DNA of 64,000 nucleotides from assembly GCF_900128895.1 (NCBI RefSeq), contig NZ_FSQW01000002.1:1302001-1366000 (forward strand), written 5' to 3'. A program made the translations under genes and the position numbers. The notes beneath the pieces are model-generated. The model saw nothing but the letters and a program-made list of their open reading frames with translations. It was not told where the DNA came from and searched no databases. Below are positions 53,901 through 61,585 of this stretch, piece by piece. Source of the stretch: Parasphingorhabdus marina DSM 22363. Lineage in GTDB: Bacteria; Pseudomonadota; Alphaproteobacteria; Sphingomonadales; Sphingomonadaceae. Positions within the stretch are counted from its first letter, which is position 1. Each line of letters begins with the position of its first letter.

Positions 53901-54428
53901 AACCAGCTGCGCGGTTCAATCGGAAGCCTCAACCGCGAAGGGCGTCAGCGACTGCTCGCCGCCTTTGAAGAAGTCGATCAGCATTTCCAGCGCCTGTTCA
54001 CCACCCTGTTCGACGGCGGCAAGGCGCATCTCGAACTGGTCGACAGCGATGATCCGCTCGAGGCCGGCCTCGAAATCATGGCGCAACCGCCGGGCAAGAA
54101 GCTGACATCGCTGACATTGCTCTCGGGCGGCGAACAGGCTTTAACCGCTGTGGCACTTATATTCGGCCTGTTTTTAACCAATCCGGCACCAATCTGTGTG
54201 CTCGATGAAGTCGATGCACCGCTGGATGACGCCAATATTGAGCGGTTTTGCGACCTGCTCGACAAGATGGTGGCGGAAACCAACACCCGCTATCTCATCG
54301 TGACCCACAACGCCGTGACGATGAGCCGGATGCATCGATTGTTCGGCGTCACGATGATCGAACGCGGGATCAGCCAGCTGGTGTCGGTGGATCTCGACGC
54401 CGCCGAGGAACTGATCGCCGCCGAGTAA
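50988..54428 (+). CDS. smc: chromosome segregation protein SMC
   Basis: A 1146-residue protein: N-terminal ATPase head with Walker A GPNGCGKSN at residues 31-39, long coiled coil (about 165-500 and 670-990), hinge in the middle (about 520-660, with GYERALAAALGDDLL), and C-terminal head with the signature LSGGEQALTAVAL and Walker B VLDEVDAPLDDAN. It condenses and separates chromosomes with ScpA/ScpB. The start is GTG at 50988. All parts are intact. Confidence 0.97.
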   Translation: MQIKKLKLSGFKSFVDPTELRIEKGLTGVVGPNGCGKSNLLEAIRWVMGESSPKSMRGGGMEDVIFAGTQDRPERQFAEVALHAERETDDVSSLHVGDNDSELEIVRRIERGAGSAYRANGTDVRAKDVALIFADAATGAHSPALVSQGKISNVISSKPTDRREMLEEAAGISGLHVRRKDAEQKLRAAERNLARLDDILGDMEQRASALRRQAKQAERYKKLSGQISTVEARLIYARWQEAAAAADAANAEAEAAEASVNSCQNAQQEAVKAQNDSARSLGLIRADLQKARDEASESGHRLVTLTNERDNLKSRLLDLESQARRIQEDNAREDQLTRDAMEALAQLEQDESRLAAQLTTLESERPDLEKQAEKAERAASESEVELAKAVAEEARIQAEIKVSDAALEAAQTRLDRLSAELDRLAAERAEMGDEEELQAALETAQSQRETAQTAAESGAAAITALEADRVAASEARDAAESSVASLKAELAGLQAEHAALDRELSRSESDHKAIDQIRAGQGYERALAAALGDDLLAAVGEDGDRFWAGSQGLASAGKAPSGCEILRDHVEAPEALHDRLAQIFVAESDDGQQLAVGQRLVTKAGALRRWDGFVARDDGNASAERLVRANRHAELERLLAPATDKVAEAETILVQQQQTLSATEEQLSAAREARRTAEDQLRQTLRAVDQAEEALAWLQKRTASLSDREQALATDKAAAQAELESAEQERAGQPDGAAQEAARAALQNQRDAARDQVMSAQAALSALDQKLAQVKEQKAVASAQMRSWRDRSSEAATRMAEMTKRAAEIETEVEKLADRPRVINVQVEELQGQQDLLNAAVAEKDEALRQAELEQRDHEDRLNAASEALSQAREQRAGAKARAENQELRRVEMGRISGEKFECPPQMLPEKAEFDAETVGDAGLESAELERLTLSRERIGPVNLVAAEELAELETEWEQSTQESAELNEAINQLRGSIGSLNREGRQRLLAAFEEVDQHFQRLFTTLFDGGKAHLELVDSDDPLEAGLEIMAQPPGKKLTSLTLLSGGEQALTAVALIFGLFLTNPAPICVLDEVDAPLDDANIERFCDLLDKMVAETNTRYLIVTHNAVTMSRMHRLFGVTMIERGISQLVSVDLDAAEELIAAE

Positions 54429-54524
54429 GGCGGCGCAGCCCGGCCTGTTTGGGCGCAAAAGCGGACTCTGCCTAATTCCGTAAACGCTTTGGACTGACTT
54501 TTTCACTCGATCCAGATCAGGTCA

Positions 54525-54555
54525 TTGACATTAAGTCGATATATATCGATATAAG
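54525..54555 (+). promoter_or_regulatory. PadR promoter with operator in the spacer
   Basis: TTGACA at 54525-54530 and TATAAG at 54550-54555, 19 bases apart, enclose the 14-bp palindrome TCGATATATATCGA (54536-54549). The -10 ends only four bases before the ATG of the PadR gene (54560), so the mRNA should start at or near that ATG (leaderless). Autoregulation is the likely role. Confidence 0.6.
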
Positions 54556-54559
54556 AATC

Positions 54560-54868
54560 ATGCGAAAAGCGAGAGCCCCTTCCAAAGCCACCAGGTCCGC
54601 CCTGATTTCCCTGCTCAATGCGTCAGAGGGCAAGTACGGCTACGAAATAATGCGAGAGGCTGGCATAGGACCAGGCACACTCTATCCGATGCTTGCCCGT
54701 CTGGAGGATCAGGAGATTCTGGTGTCGCGATGGCAGGAAGCCAGCGTCGAGGGGCGGCCGCCCCGCCATATTTACGAGCTGACCAAAACGGGCCGGATTT
54801 TTGCGCAAAGCCTGGTCGATGCCACGCATTTGGCACCAGCCCCTCAGCTGAAGCCGAAATCAGCATGA
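54560..54868 (+). CDS. PadR-family transcriptional regulator
   Basis: A 102-residue winged-helix protein of the small PadR type: KATRSALISLLNASEGKYGY, IGPGTLYPMLARLEDQEIL for the recognition helix, and PPRHIYELTKTGR. PadR repressors respond to small ligands or stress and often repress the adjacent operon. It has a palindrome in its promoter spacer and overlaps its downstream membrane protein gene (ATGATG). The transcript is probably leaderless. Confidence 0.88.
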   Translation: MRKARAPSKATRSALISLLNASEGKYGYEIMREAGIGPGTLYPMLARLEDQEILVSRWQEASVEGRPPRHIYELTKTGRIFAQSLVDATHLAPAPQLKPKSA

Positions 54869-55977
54869 TGCGGCACCAGCTGATGCGTCTGATACAATTT
54901 CTGACGCCGGATCATCGCGAAAAATGGGCGCAGGCCATGTGCGCGGAAATATCGACTTTCAGCACCGAGAGGAAAGCCGTCATCTTCGCGCTGGGATGCC
55001 TGATGGCCTGCTTTCGCTTTCATATGGAAATGGAAATCTCACCCTTCAAAAACTGGAGCAGGATCATGCAGGACAGGTTTACGATTTCGGCATTCATCGC
55101 GGGAGTGACGGCATGCCTGACCGGGCTGGCCTATCTCGCCGTTTCGGGAGCTCCGGACTCGATGCTGGTCATCAACGGCATGGCGCTGGTGGCGGGGATA
55201 CTGATCGCGATGGCCGTGATGGTGTCGGTGCGGAATACCAACGGTTTTGTGACCATGGCCGCAGTGACCGGTTCGGTGATCCTGCTTGGCACGGCGGCAA
55301 TTGGCCATGCCGTGGAGGACGCAAGACGTTGGGTCCTGATAGGACCGTTCTTCATTCAGACCAGTCTGATTTTTCTGCCGTTGATCGCGCTCTGTTTCGC
55401 CAGAATCCAGAATATTTGGACGACATTGGCGGTTGTAACAGCGGGTTTTGCCATCGCCATTCAGCCGGACCGGGCGATGGCGGCCATGCTGTTTGCCGCG
55501 ATTGCCGTAGTCTGCTGGATGCGGCCAGGCCAATGGACGTTCAGCGCGGCGATAGTTTGCGCTATCGGGCTTTTGGCCACATTGTTTCAGCCCGACCGTA
55601 TTCCGGCTGTTCCGTTTGTCGATCATATCCTCTGGACAGCCTTTGATGTCCACATCATGGCCGGACTGGCGCTCTGGATCGGCTGCCTGATACTGGTGAG
55701 CCCGGTATTTTTTGTGCCGCGAAACGAACGCAGCGCAATCCACTACACGTTCACCGCGTGCTGGGTTGCGCTGATTGCGGTCGCTGCGATGGGTGCCTAT
55801 CCCACGCCAGTCGTTGGATATGGCGCCAGTGCGATCATGGGATATTTCCTGAGTCTGATCATCGTGCGACAGGTTCCGCAATCGGATTCCGTGGCGGACG
55901 TCACCTCACCGGGTTTTCCCGATACCGACAAGGGAGAATCACCCCTGAAAAACAGCAGCCCCGTCTTCGCGCCTTGA
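54865..55977 (+). CDS. multi-spanning membrane protein linked to PadR
   Basis: A 370-residue hydrophobic protein with about ten membrane segments. The first 50 residues (LIQFLTPDHREKWAQAMCAE) form an amphipathic/charged start like that of membrane proteins found next to PadR genes. The rest alternates helices such as ALGCLMACFRF and AMAAMLFAAIAVVC. The family is not recognised and no transporter motif is evident. Start ATG at 54865 overlaps the PadR stop. A role as PadR target is inferred only from the operon. Confidence 0.75.
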   Translation: MMRHQLMRLIQFLTPDHREKWAQAMCAEISTFSTERKAVIFALGCLMACFRFHMEMEISPFKNWSRIMQDRFTISAFIAGVTACLTGLAYLAVSGAPDSMLVINGMALVAGILIAMAVMVSVRNTNGFVTMAAVTGSVILLGTAAIGHAVEDARRWVLIGPFFIQTSLIFLPLIALCFARIQNIWTTLAVVTAGFAIAIQPDRAMAAMLFAAIAVVCWMRPGQWTFSAAIVCAIGLLATLFQPDRIPAVPFVDHILWTAFDVHIMAGLALWIGCLILVSPVFFVPRNERSAIHYTFTACWVALIAVAAMGAYPTPVVGYGASAIMGYFLSLIIVRQVPQSDSVADVTSPGFPDTDKGESPLKNSSPVFAP

Positions 55978-55997
55978 AGGTTGGTAGCTCCAACCTT
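55977..55997. other. perfect 8-bp hairpin after the PadR operon
   Basis: AAGGTTGG-TAGCT-CCAACCTT. It follows the stop of the membrane protein gene without a T-run and could be a weak terminator or processing stem. The rest of the 106-base gap to the porin gene shows nothing. Confidence 0.35.
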
Positions 55998-56083
55998 TCG
56001 TTGGCTCTGCCGCGATCATGCATGGTCCAGACAACGGGCCCGAAATCAGGCCTGACAGAATGGCCGCGGAGGCATTCCCGGTT

Positions 56084-57466
56084 CTAGAAATCCACCTGCG
56101 CTCGAGCGCCAAAGACATCAACCGTGTAATTATTGCCCGAAGCCGCCGAAACAGCCGCATTGTCATATTCGATATGGGAATAGTTGAGCATGAAGCGGAC
56201 ATAGTCTGCCGGTGTCCAGATCAGCGAAGCCTGATACGCATTTTGGGTTCCGCCGATGATACCCGCGTCGGACAGGTCGAGATAGTCGAACCGGACATTG
56301 GCCTGCAACGCCCCGGCACCGCCATCACCGACAGCCGCATTGGGTTTCACCCGGTCGAACTTCCCGCTCTTGTAGCCGCGACTATCCCCCTTGGTGAAGA
56401 AATAGCCGGCCTCGACATAGCCGCCGAAGAAGGTGGGATTGGCAAGGCCGCCAGGGCGCGTGGCCTTCAGCCAGTGCGCCTCGCCCGCGACGTGCAGCGG
56501 GCCGCTCAGAACAGCCGCTTCCAGACCATAGCTGGTTTCCCTGGTCACCGTGAAATTGCCGGTATTGATGAAACGCGTATCCGTGGTGTGGATCGCCGGC
56601 CGCTGGCGATAACGCATTGCACCAGACTGGTCATTCATGTCGCGCCAGTGGACCGATCCGCCGAGATGCCATTGCGTATCACCGGTTTTCGGCATGAACA
56701 CGACGCGGCCATCCAGTCCAATGGCATTCGCTTCATCACTGCTCAGATCGTCAAAATTGGACGTAAACACGCCACCCTGGGCGAGAAAATCACCGCTCTT
56801 ATATTCGCCGGAGACACCCACGCGCCGCTGAAAGCCAAACGCATCGGTAAAGGCTGCACGTTCCAGAAAACTGATGTGCAGGCTGGAGGTCAGCTCTTCA
56901 AAGGACTGGAAATTGTTATGTTGCCCGACCGTGAATTTTGCCGCGCCGTCCTTGTAGGTCAGAACCGCGTCGGTCACGACGACTTCATTATCGGCGACGT
57001 CTACTTCGAACTTGTAGCCAAAGCCGCCGGGAATATCGCCCTGCACGCCAAGACGCGCGCGCCGGATTTCCGATTGAAAGCCGAGGCCGTTATCGACAAT
57101 CGAGCCTGGGGCATTGACCGTTCCGGCGTCATATTGCAGGCGCCCGCGCGGCTTGAATGACCAGCCGCTGGATGTGGAAATCTGGGGTGCGCCCTTCCAG
57201 GTGACTTTTTCCGTGTTCGCAGCCGCGAGTTTTTCGTCTGTGGCCGCTACCTGTTCGGCCACCGCAGAAACAGCTTCTGCCTGGCTGGCCTGGCTGGTCC
57301 GGACATTATTGAGCTGGGATCGCAGGCTTTTAACTTCGGCTTCCAGCTGGTTCAGCCGGTCCAGCAACGCTGCCGCCTGTTCTTCGGTAATGGCCTGTGC
57401 AGCTGCACCGTGAGTGGGAATCGCCAGCGCGGCAGCTGACAGAAAAAGCAGAGATTTTTTTGGCAA
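56084..57466 (-). CDS. phosphate-selective porin O/P-like outer membrane porin
   Basis: A 460-residue outer membrane barrel: TTG start at 57466 decided by GGGAGG five bases ahead, signal peptide (MPKKSLLFLSAAALAIP, cleaved at AAAQ), N-terminal coiled coil (ITEEQAAALLDRLNQLEAEV, residues 25-75), then 16-18 amphipathic strands (GRLQYDAGTVNAP, VDVADNEVVVTDAVLTYKDG) and the last strand ending with Phe (VFGARAQVDF). The coiled coil plus barrel matches the OprP/OprO family, which takes up phosphate or polyphosphate; a Pho box sits upstream. Anion or phosphate uptake is inferred. Confidence 0.88.
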   Translation of the reverse strand: MPKKSLLFLSAAALAIPTHGAAAQAITEEQAAALLDRLNQLEAEVKSLRSQLNNVRTSQASQAEAVSAVAEQVAATDEKLAAANTEKVTWKGAPQISTSSGWSFKPRGRLQYDAGTVNAPGSIVDNGLGFQSEIRRARLGVQGDIPGGFGYKFEVDVADNEVVVTDAVLTYKDGAAKFTVGQHNNFQSFEELTSSLHISFLERAAFTDAFGFQRRVGVSGEYKSGDFLAQGGVFTSNFDDLSSDEANAIGLDGRVVFMPKTGDTQWHLGGSVHWRDMNDQSGAMRYRQRPAIHTTDTRFINTGNFTVTRETSYGLEAAVLSGPLHVAGEAHWLKATRPGGLANPTFFGGYVEAGYFFTKGDSRGYKSGKFDRVKPNAAVGDGGAGALQANVRFDYLDLSDAGIIGGTQNAYQASLIWTPADYVRFMLNYSHIEYDNAAVSAASGNNYTVDVFGARAQVDF

Positions 57467-57523
57467 GGGAGCCTCCCGGACAGGGTGTGATATCGTTGGT
57501 TGTGGCGGCTCTAGGAAGTTTTG

Positions 57524-57541
57524 GTGACAATTTGCGGACAA
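57524..57541 (-). promoter_or_regulatory. Pho box of the porin gene
   Basis: Minus strand: TTGTCCG-CAAA-TTGTCAC, two seven-base direct repeats four bases apart, fits the PhoB consensus (CTGTCAT-N4-CTGTCAC). It is about 60 bases before the start codon of a phosphate-type porin. Confidence 0.65.
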
Positions 57542-57692
57542 TATTGTTGCGGTTTTTTTACACCTGCTTTTCGGGATAGCCATGAACCCGCTTTTGCTGC
57601 TTTGAAAACGGGTAACCGGTGCGATTTTCCATAAACTCCACTGGCTTATCCGGCCAGAGCTTCATACAGTCTCCCCATGTAAAAAGGGGTTC

Positions 57693-59768
57693 ATGATGAA
57701 ATTGCGTTACCTTCTTGCCGCCTGCTGCCTGTCTTCGATGGCCACAACCGCTTTCGCGAAGGATGTCGCGGACAATCGTTTTACCGCCGAACGCGTGTTC
57801 GACCTCGAATATGCGGATGATCCGCAGATCTCGCCGGATGGTTCCACCATTGTCTATGCGCGCAAGTCGATGGACCGGTTTGCCGACCGGGTGAAAAGCG
57901 AACTCTGGTCCGTTGATACCCGGAGCGGCGCCCACCGGCCAATGGTGACGGGGCAGAGCAGCTCTTCGGTTCGCTGGTCGCCGGACGGAGACCGGCTGGT
58001 GTACCTCACCTCAACCAATGGCAAACCGGACATGCGTCTGCGATATGCCGACAGCGGCGAGAGTTTTTCGCTCGGGCAATTCGAATTTCCGCCCAACGCG
58101 CCTGTCTGGTCACCCGACGGGAAATCCCTGGCCTTTGCCATGCTGGTTCCGGACAAACCGGTGACGCTGGCCCAACCGCCAAGGGCGCCCAAAGGTGCCA
58201 ATTGGGCAAAGCCAGTTAAGGTCATTGACGATCTTGTTTTTCGATTCGATGGCGCCGGCTATCTTCCGAAGGGCACGCGCCATGTCTTCGTACTGAGTAC
58301 AGAGGGCGGAACAGCGCGACAGATCACCCGTGGCGACAAGGAATTTGGTGCACCGCAATGGCTCGACAATGACACCCTGCTGGTGACCGGCAATGATGTG
58401 GAAAATGCCGATCTGGATCCGATCGAGAGTGAAATTTACCGGGTGACCCTGTCTGACGGATCCCGGACGGCCCTGACACAGCGTGATGGTCCGGACATCG
58501 CTCCCCGTGTTTCCCCGGACCGTTCGCGCATCGCCTATCTCGGCTATGACGACAAGCTGAAAGCCTATCAGCAAACGGACGTCTATGTGATGAACACTGA
58601 CGGGTCGGGCATCCGCAATCTGACCTCAGGATATGACCGGTCGATCGGCAGCATCGCATGGCGCGCGGACGGTCGCGCCCTGATCGCACAGTCAGAAGTG
58701 GATGGGGCGCTGACACTGGTCTCCATCGACCTGTCCGGCAATGTCCGCCAGCTGCAGCGGGATGTCGGTGGCACATCGATTGGCCGTCCCTATGCCAGCG
58801 GCAGCTTCTCGGTGGCCAGTCGCGCGGGCGGCAGCACACCGCTGATTGCCTATACCAAAGGATCTGCCCAACGTCCGGCGGACGTGGCTTATGCGCGCGG
58901 GGGCCGCGCTGCGCGTACCCTTACAAATCTCAACGAAGATGCGCTCGGCCATTTGCAACTGGCAACAATCGAGGAAATCCAGATCCCGTCCAGTCATGAC
59001 GGGCGTCCGATCGAAGCCTGGGTCGCCCTGCCCCCGGACTTTCGTGCCGATGGCAGCTTTCCGCTGATTCTCGAGATTCATGGCGGCCCGCACACCATGT
59101 ACGGCCCCTTTTTCGCTGCCGAGATCCAGCGATTTGCCGCGGAAGGCTATGTCACGGCCTATGTCAATCCGCGCGGTTCGACGGGTTATGGGGAGGAATT
59201 CGCACAGCTCATTGATCTCAACTATCCGGGTGAGGATCATGATGACCTGATGAGCGTGGTCGATGCGCTGGTCGCGCGCAACTATGTCAGCGCGGATCGA
59301 TTGTTCATTACTGGCGGTTCGGGTGGCGGCGTCCTCACCGCCTGGGCGGTTGGCAAAACCGATCGCTTTGCCGCCGCCGCGACGATCAAGCCGGTGATCA
59401 ACTGGGCCAGCATGGCCCTGTCAGCCGACATATCACGCTTTGTCAGCCGGCACTGGTTCCGGGCACAACCCTGGGAACAGCCCCAGGAATATTGGCGCCG
59501 CTCGCCGCTTTCGCTGGTTGGCAATGTCAAAACCCCGACCATGGTGATGGTTGGCGAGGCCGACTGGCGGACACCGACCTGGGAAGCCGAACAATATTAT
59601 ACCGCGCTCAAGGTACAGAATGTCGACACGGTTCTGGTTCGCGTTCCCGGAGCACCGCATCTGATTGCCGGCCGGCCCAGCCAGCTGATTGCCAAGACCG
59701 ACAATATCATGGGCTGGTTCGCCAAATATGATCCGGCCGGAAAAGAGGAAAACGCGGCTGAGGATTAA
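57693..59768 (+). CDS. exported S9 family peptidase (acylaminoacyl-peptidase-like)
   Basis: A 691-residue serine peptidase: signal peptide (cleaved near FAK, residue 22), beta-propeller of DPP-like repeats (PQISPDGSTIVYARKS, VRWSPDGDRLVYLTS), and an alpha/beta-hydrolase domain with nucleophile Ser543 in TGGSGGGVLTAW, acid in GEADWRTPTWE and His in VPGAPHLIAG. Cleaves short peptides or acyl-amino acids in the periplasm. It is divergent from the porin (226 bases); the gap holds the Pho box. Confidence 0.9.
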   Translation: MMKLRYLLAACCLSSMATTAFAKDVADNRFTAERVFDLEYADDPQISPDGSTIVYARKSMDRFADRVKSELWSVDTRSGAHRPMVTGQSSSSVRWSPDGDRLVYLTSTNGKPDMRLRYADSGESFSLGQFEFPPNAPVWSPDGKSLAFAMLVPDKPVTLAQPPRAPKGANWAKPVKVIDDLVFRFDGAGYLPKGTRHVFVLSTEGGTARQITRGDKEFGAPQWLDNDTLLVTGNDVENADLDPIESEIYRVTLSDGSRTALTQRDGPDIAPRVSPDRSRIAYLGYDDKLKAYQQTDVYVMNTDGSGIRNLTSGYDRSIGSIAWRADGRALIAQSEVDGALTLVSIDLSGNVRQLQRDVGGTSIGRPYASGSFSVASRAGGSTPLIAYTKGSAQRPADVAYARGGRAARTLTNLNEDALGHLQLATIEEIQIPSSHDGRPIEAWVALPPDFRADGSFPLILEIHGGPHTMYGPFFAAEIQRFAAEGYVTAYVNPRGSTGYGEEFAQLIDLNYPGEDHDDLMSVVDALVARNYVSADRLFITGGSGGGVLTAWAVGKTDRFAAAATIKPVINWASMALSADISRFVSRHWFRAQPWEQPQEYWRRSPLSLVGNVKTPTMVMVGEADWRTPTWEAEQYYTALKVQNVDTVLVRVPGAPHLIAGRPSQLIAKTDNIMGWFAKYDPAGKEENAAED

Positions 59769-59840
59769 CATGTCGTACGTTGGTTTTCGGTCACAGAGAC
59801 AAGAAAAAGGGCGCAACTCCGGGAGAGTTTGAACAGCTTT

Positions 59841-60287
59841 TCATTCATCTCCCAGCACCAGCTGCGGGCCCGGACCCTTTAGTCCCGCGCGGTCCTCCGG
59901 ATTGTAGAGCGCACATTTTTTTAGGCTGAGGCAGCCACAGCCGATGCATCCGTCCAGCCGTTCGCGCGTCCGCTCCAGCTCGGTGATCCGTCGGTCGATG
60001 ACCTTGCGCATCGCTTTGCTGATCTTGCGCCAGTCAGCTGCCGTCGGCGTTCGGCCGTGCGGCAGCCGCGCAAGCTGGCTTTCTATTTCGCTGATGCTCA
60101 GCCCCAGTTGCTGGGCGATCAGCACAAAGCTGAGGCGGCGGATATCACTGCGCAAAAACCGGCGCTGATTCCCGCCGGAACGGAAAGGCTCGACCAGTCC
60201 CTTGTCCTCATAGAAGCGGATGGCGGAGACCGAGAGCCCGGTTCTGGCGGCGAGTTGGCCGATGGTGAGTGTGGGCGTTTGAGGCAT
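59841..60287 (-). CDS. soxR: redox-sensitive transcriptional activator SoxR
   Basis: A 148-residue MerR-family regulator: HTH LTIGQLAARTGLSVSAIRFY, coiled coil helix, and the [2Fe-2S] motif CIGCGCLSLKKC near residue 112, which is the specific SoxR signature. SoxR is oxidised by redox-cycling drugs or phenazines and activates promoters with a long spacer. Start at 60287 is behind AAAGGAC. A matching SoxR promoter lies 240 bases away at 60528-60558, pointing to the VOC gene. In non-enteric bacteria SoxR usually controls a few nearby genes. Confidence 0.93.
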   Translation of the reverse strand: MPQTPTLTIGQLAARTGLSVSAIRFYEDKGLVEPFRSGGNQRRFLRSDIRRLSFVLIAQQLGLSISEIESQLARLPHGRTPTAADWRKISKAMRKVIDRRITELERTRERLDGCIGCGCLSLKKCALYNPEDRAGLKGPGPQLVLGDE

Positions 60288-60311
60288 GAGTCTGTCCTTT
60301 CCTGCGCCGTA

Positions 60312-60329
60312 TCCCTGCGCAGGCAGGGA
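60312..60329. repeat. REP-like hairpin
   Basis: TCCCTGC-GCAG-GCAGGGA, in the 407-base gap between soxR and the VOC gene. Repeats of this type are scattered in sphingomonad genomes; no further copy was found in the window. Confidence 0.4.
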
Positions 60330-60378
60330 CCCATCCCGCAACGCCGGCGGTTGACGCGACGGTCAAGGCTTGCCCCGC

Positions 60379-60417
60379 GATCCGCCGATCCGCCGATCCG
60401 CCGATCCGCCGATCTGC
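60379..60417. repeat. octamer tandem repeat
   Basis: GATCCGCC repeated four times without a break (60379-60410), followed by a degenerate copy (GATCTGC). It is not in a gene. It could vary by slippage; no regulatory role is evident. Confidence 0.7.
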
Positions 60418-60527
60418 AGCAACTTTCGCGACGCTGTTTAAGTCCCAACCAACCCCCGGATCGAACCGGCGGGAGATGGGCTCATGCCTTTGCAGGAGCC
60501 CAATGAGCGGTTCTCAAAATATATTTC

Positions 60528-60558
60528 TTGACCTCAACTTAGCTTGAGGTTGTACGAA
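60528..60558 (+). promoter_or_regulatory. SoxR box and SoxR-type promoter
   Basis: The 18-bp near-palindrome CCTCAACTTAGCTTGAGG (60532-60549) closely follows the SoxR box CCTCAAGTTAACTTGAGG. It lies between a -35 (TTGACC, 60528-60533) and -10 (TACGAA, 60553-60558) separated by 19 bases, the long spacer of MerR-family promoters. The promoter points to the VOC gene at 60695. Confidence 0.75.
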
Positions 60559-60694
60559 TCGCAACTGTGGACAGCAAAAGCGCTGTTTGACGGGCTTTGG
60601 AGCGCCGGAAATCATGACTCCCTGAACCCGCAAACACCCGTCCAGCTCGTCCAGCAACGGCAAGCACTCGCAGGTTTCAGAAGGAGAATAGGCG

Positions 60695-61096
60695 ATGAAG
60701 ATGAACCAGGTCACCGTGGGGTGCACGGACTATGAGCGGTCCGTCAATTTCTACCGGCGGCTGGGGCTGACCCAGATTGTGGACTCTCCGCCCCGCTATG
60801 CGCGGTTCGAAACCCCGGGCGGCGAGACCCTGTCGATCCATGCGGTGGAAAGCATTTCAGCTCCCACCACCATGGTCTATTTCGAACTCGATATGCTCGA
60901 CGCCGTGGTCAAACGACTGCGGGAGTCGGGGATCGCCTTTGACAGTGGGCCGACAGATCAAAACTGGGGCTGGCGTGAAGCCCATCTCAGCGATCCGGCC
61001 GGCAACCCGATCTGCCTTTTCCATGCCGGTGACAACCGGCGCTTTCCGCCCTGGCGCATCCCGACCACAGAATTCACAACAGGAGAAAAACCATGA
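60695..61096 (+). CDS. VOC family protein (SoxR-box operon)
   Basis: A 133-residue VOC-fold protein: MKMNQVTVGCTDYERSVNFY at the start, then GGETLSIHAVES and the two half sites, ending LSDPAGNPICLFHAG. AGAAGGAG precedes the ATG. It is the first gene behind the SoxR-type promoter, 137 bases downstream. Its stop overlaps the start of the next VOC gene. The tail after residue 115 (PPWRIPTTEF) is an extension. Substrate unknown; an antioxidant or toxin-binding job is possible from the SoxR context. Confidence 0.83.
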   Translation: MKMNQVTVGCTDYERSVNFYRRLGLTQIVDSPPRYARFETPGGETLSIHAVESISAPTTMVYFELDMLDAVVKRLRESGIAFDSGPTDQNWGWREAHLSDPAGNPICLFHAGDNRRFPPWRIPTTEFTTGEKP

Positions 61097-61482
61097 GCAC
61101 AGGAACACTCGAACATGTCAACCTGACCGTCACCAGCCCGCAGCGCAGCGCAGACCTGGTCTGCGACCTGTTTGGCTGGGAGATACGCTGGCAAGGTCCA
61201 TCGCAAATGGGAGGTCATTCAATCCATGTCGGCAATCCCGGCAATGGCGCGGATTATCTTGTCTTCTACACCAATGACGACGTGGAGGCCGCCGATCCGA
61301 AATTTCGGAAAGGCACCCCGCTCAACCATGTCGGTGTGACAGTAAACGATCTGGATGCCGTGGAAGCAAAGGTCAAAGCCGCCGGACTGGAACCCTTTGG
61401 CCACGAGGAATATGAACCGGGCAAGCGGTTCTATTTCTTCGACTGGAACGGGATCGAATATGAGGTCGTGAACTATGGTTGA
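61093..61482 (+). CDS. VOC family protein
   Basis: A 129-residue VOC protein with MSTGTLEHVNLTVTSPQRSA and the ending YFFDWNGIEYEVVNYG; the pair of metal sites is NHVGVTVNDLDA and FEYEV-like Glu. Overlaps the previous gene (ATGA), so the two VOC proteins are made together and could dimerise. Not close to the VOC pair at 22307-23087. Confidence 0.83.
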   Translation: MSTGTLEHVNLTVTSPQRSADLVCDLFGWEIRWQGPSQMGGHSIHVGNPGNGADYLVFYTNDDVEAADPKFRKGTPLNHVGVTVNDLDAVEAKVKAAGLEPFGHEEYEPGKRFYFFDWNGIEYEVVNYG

Positions 61483-61585
61483 CCAACCATATCCCGCCTG
61501 ACGGTCAGGCCATCATGGCCCCTGGCCCCGATATGCAGTAACCTGTCCCCGCTCCGGCGCGAACCGGGGGCAGGAGATCCAAGCC

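Noticed and set aside
60379-60417. CRISPR-like array
   Set aside because: Units are eight bases without spacers, so it is a simple tandem repeat.
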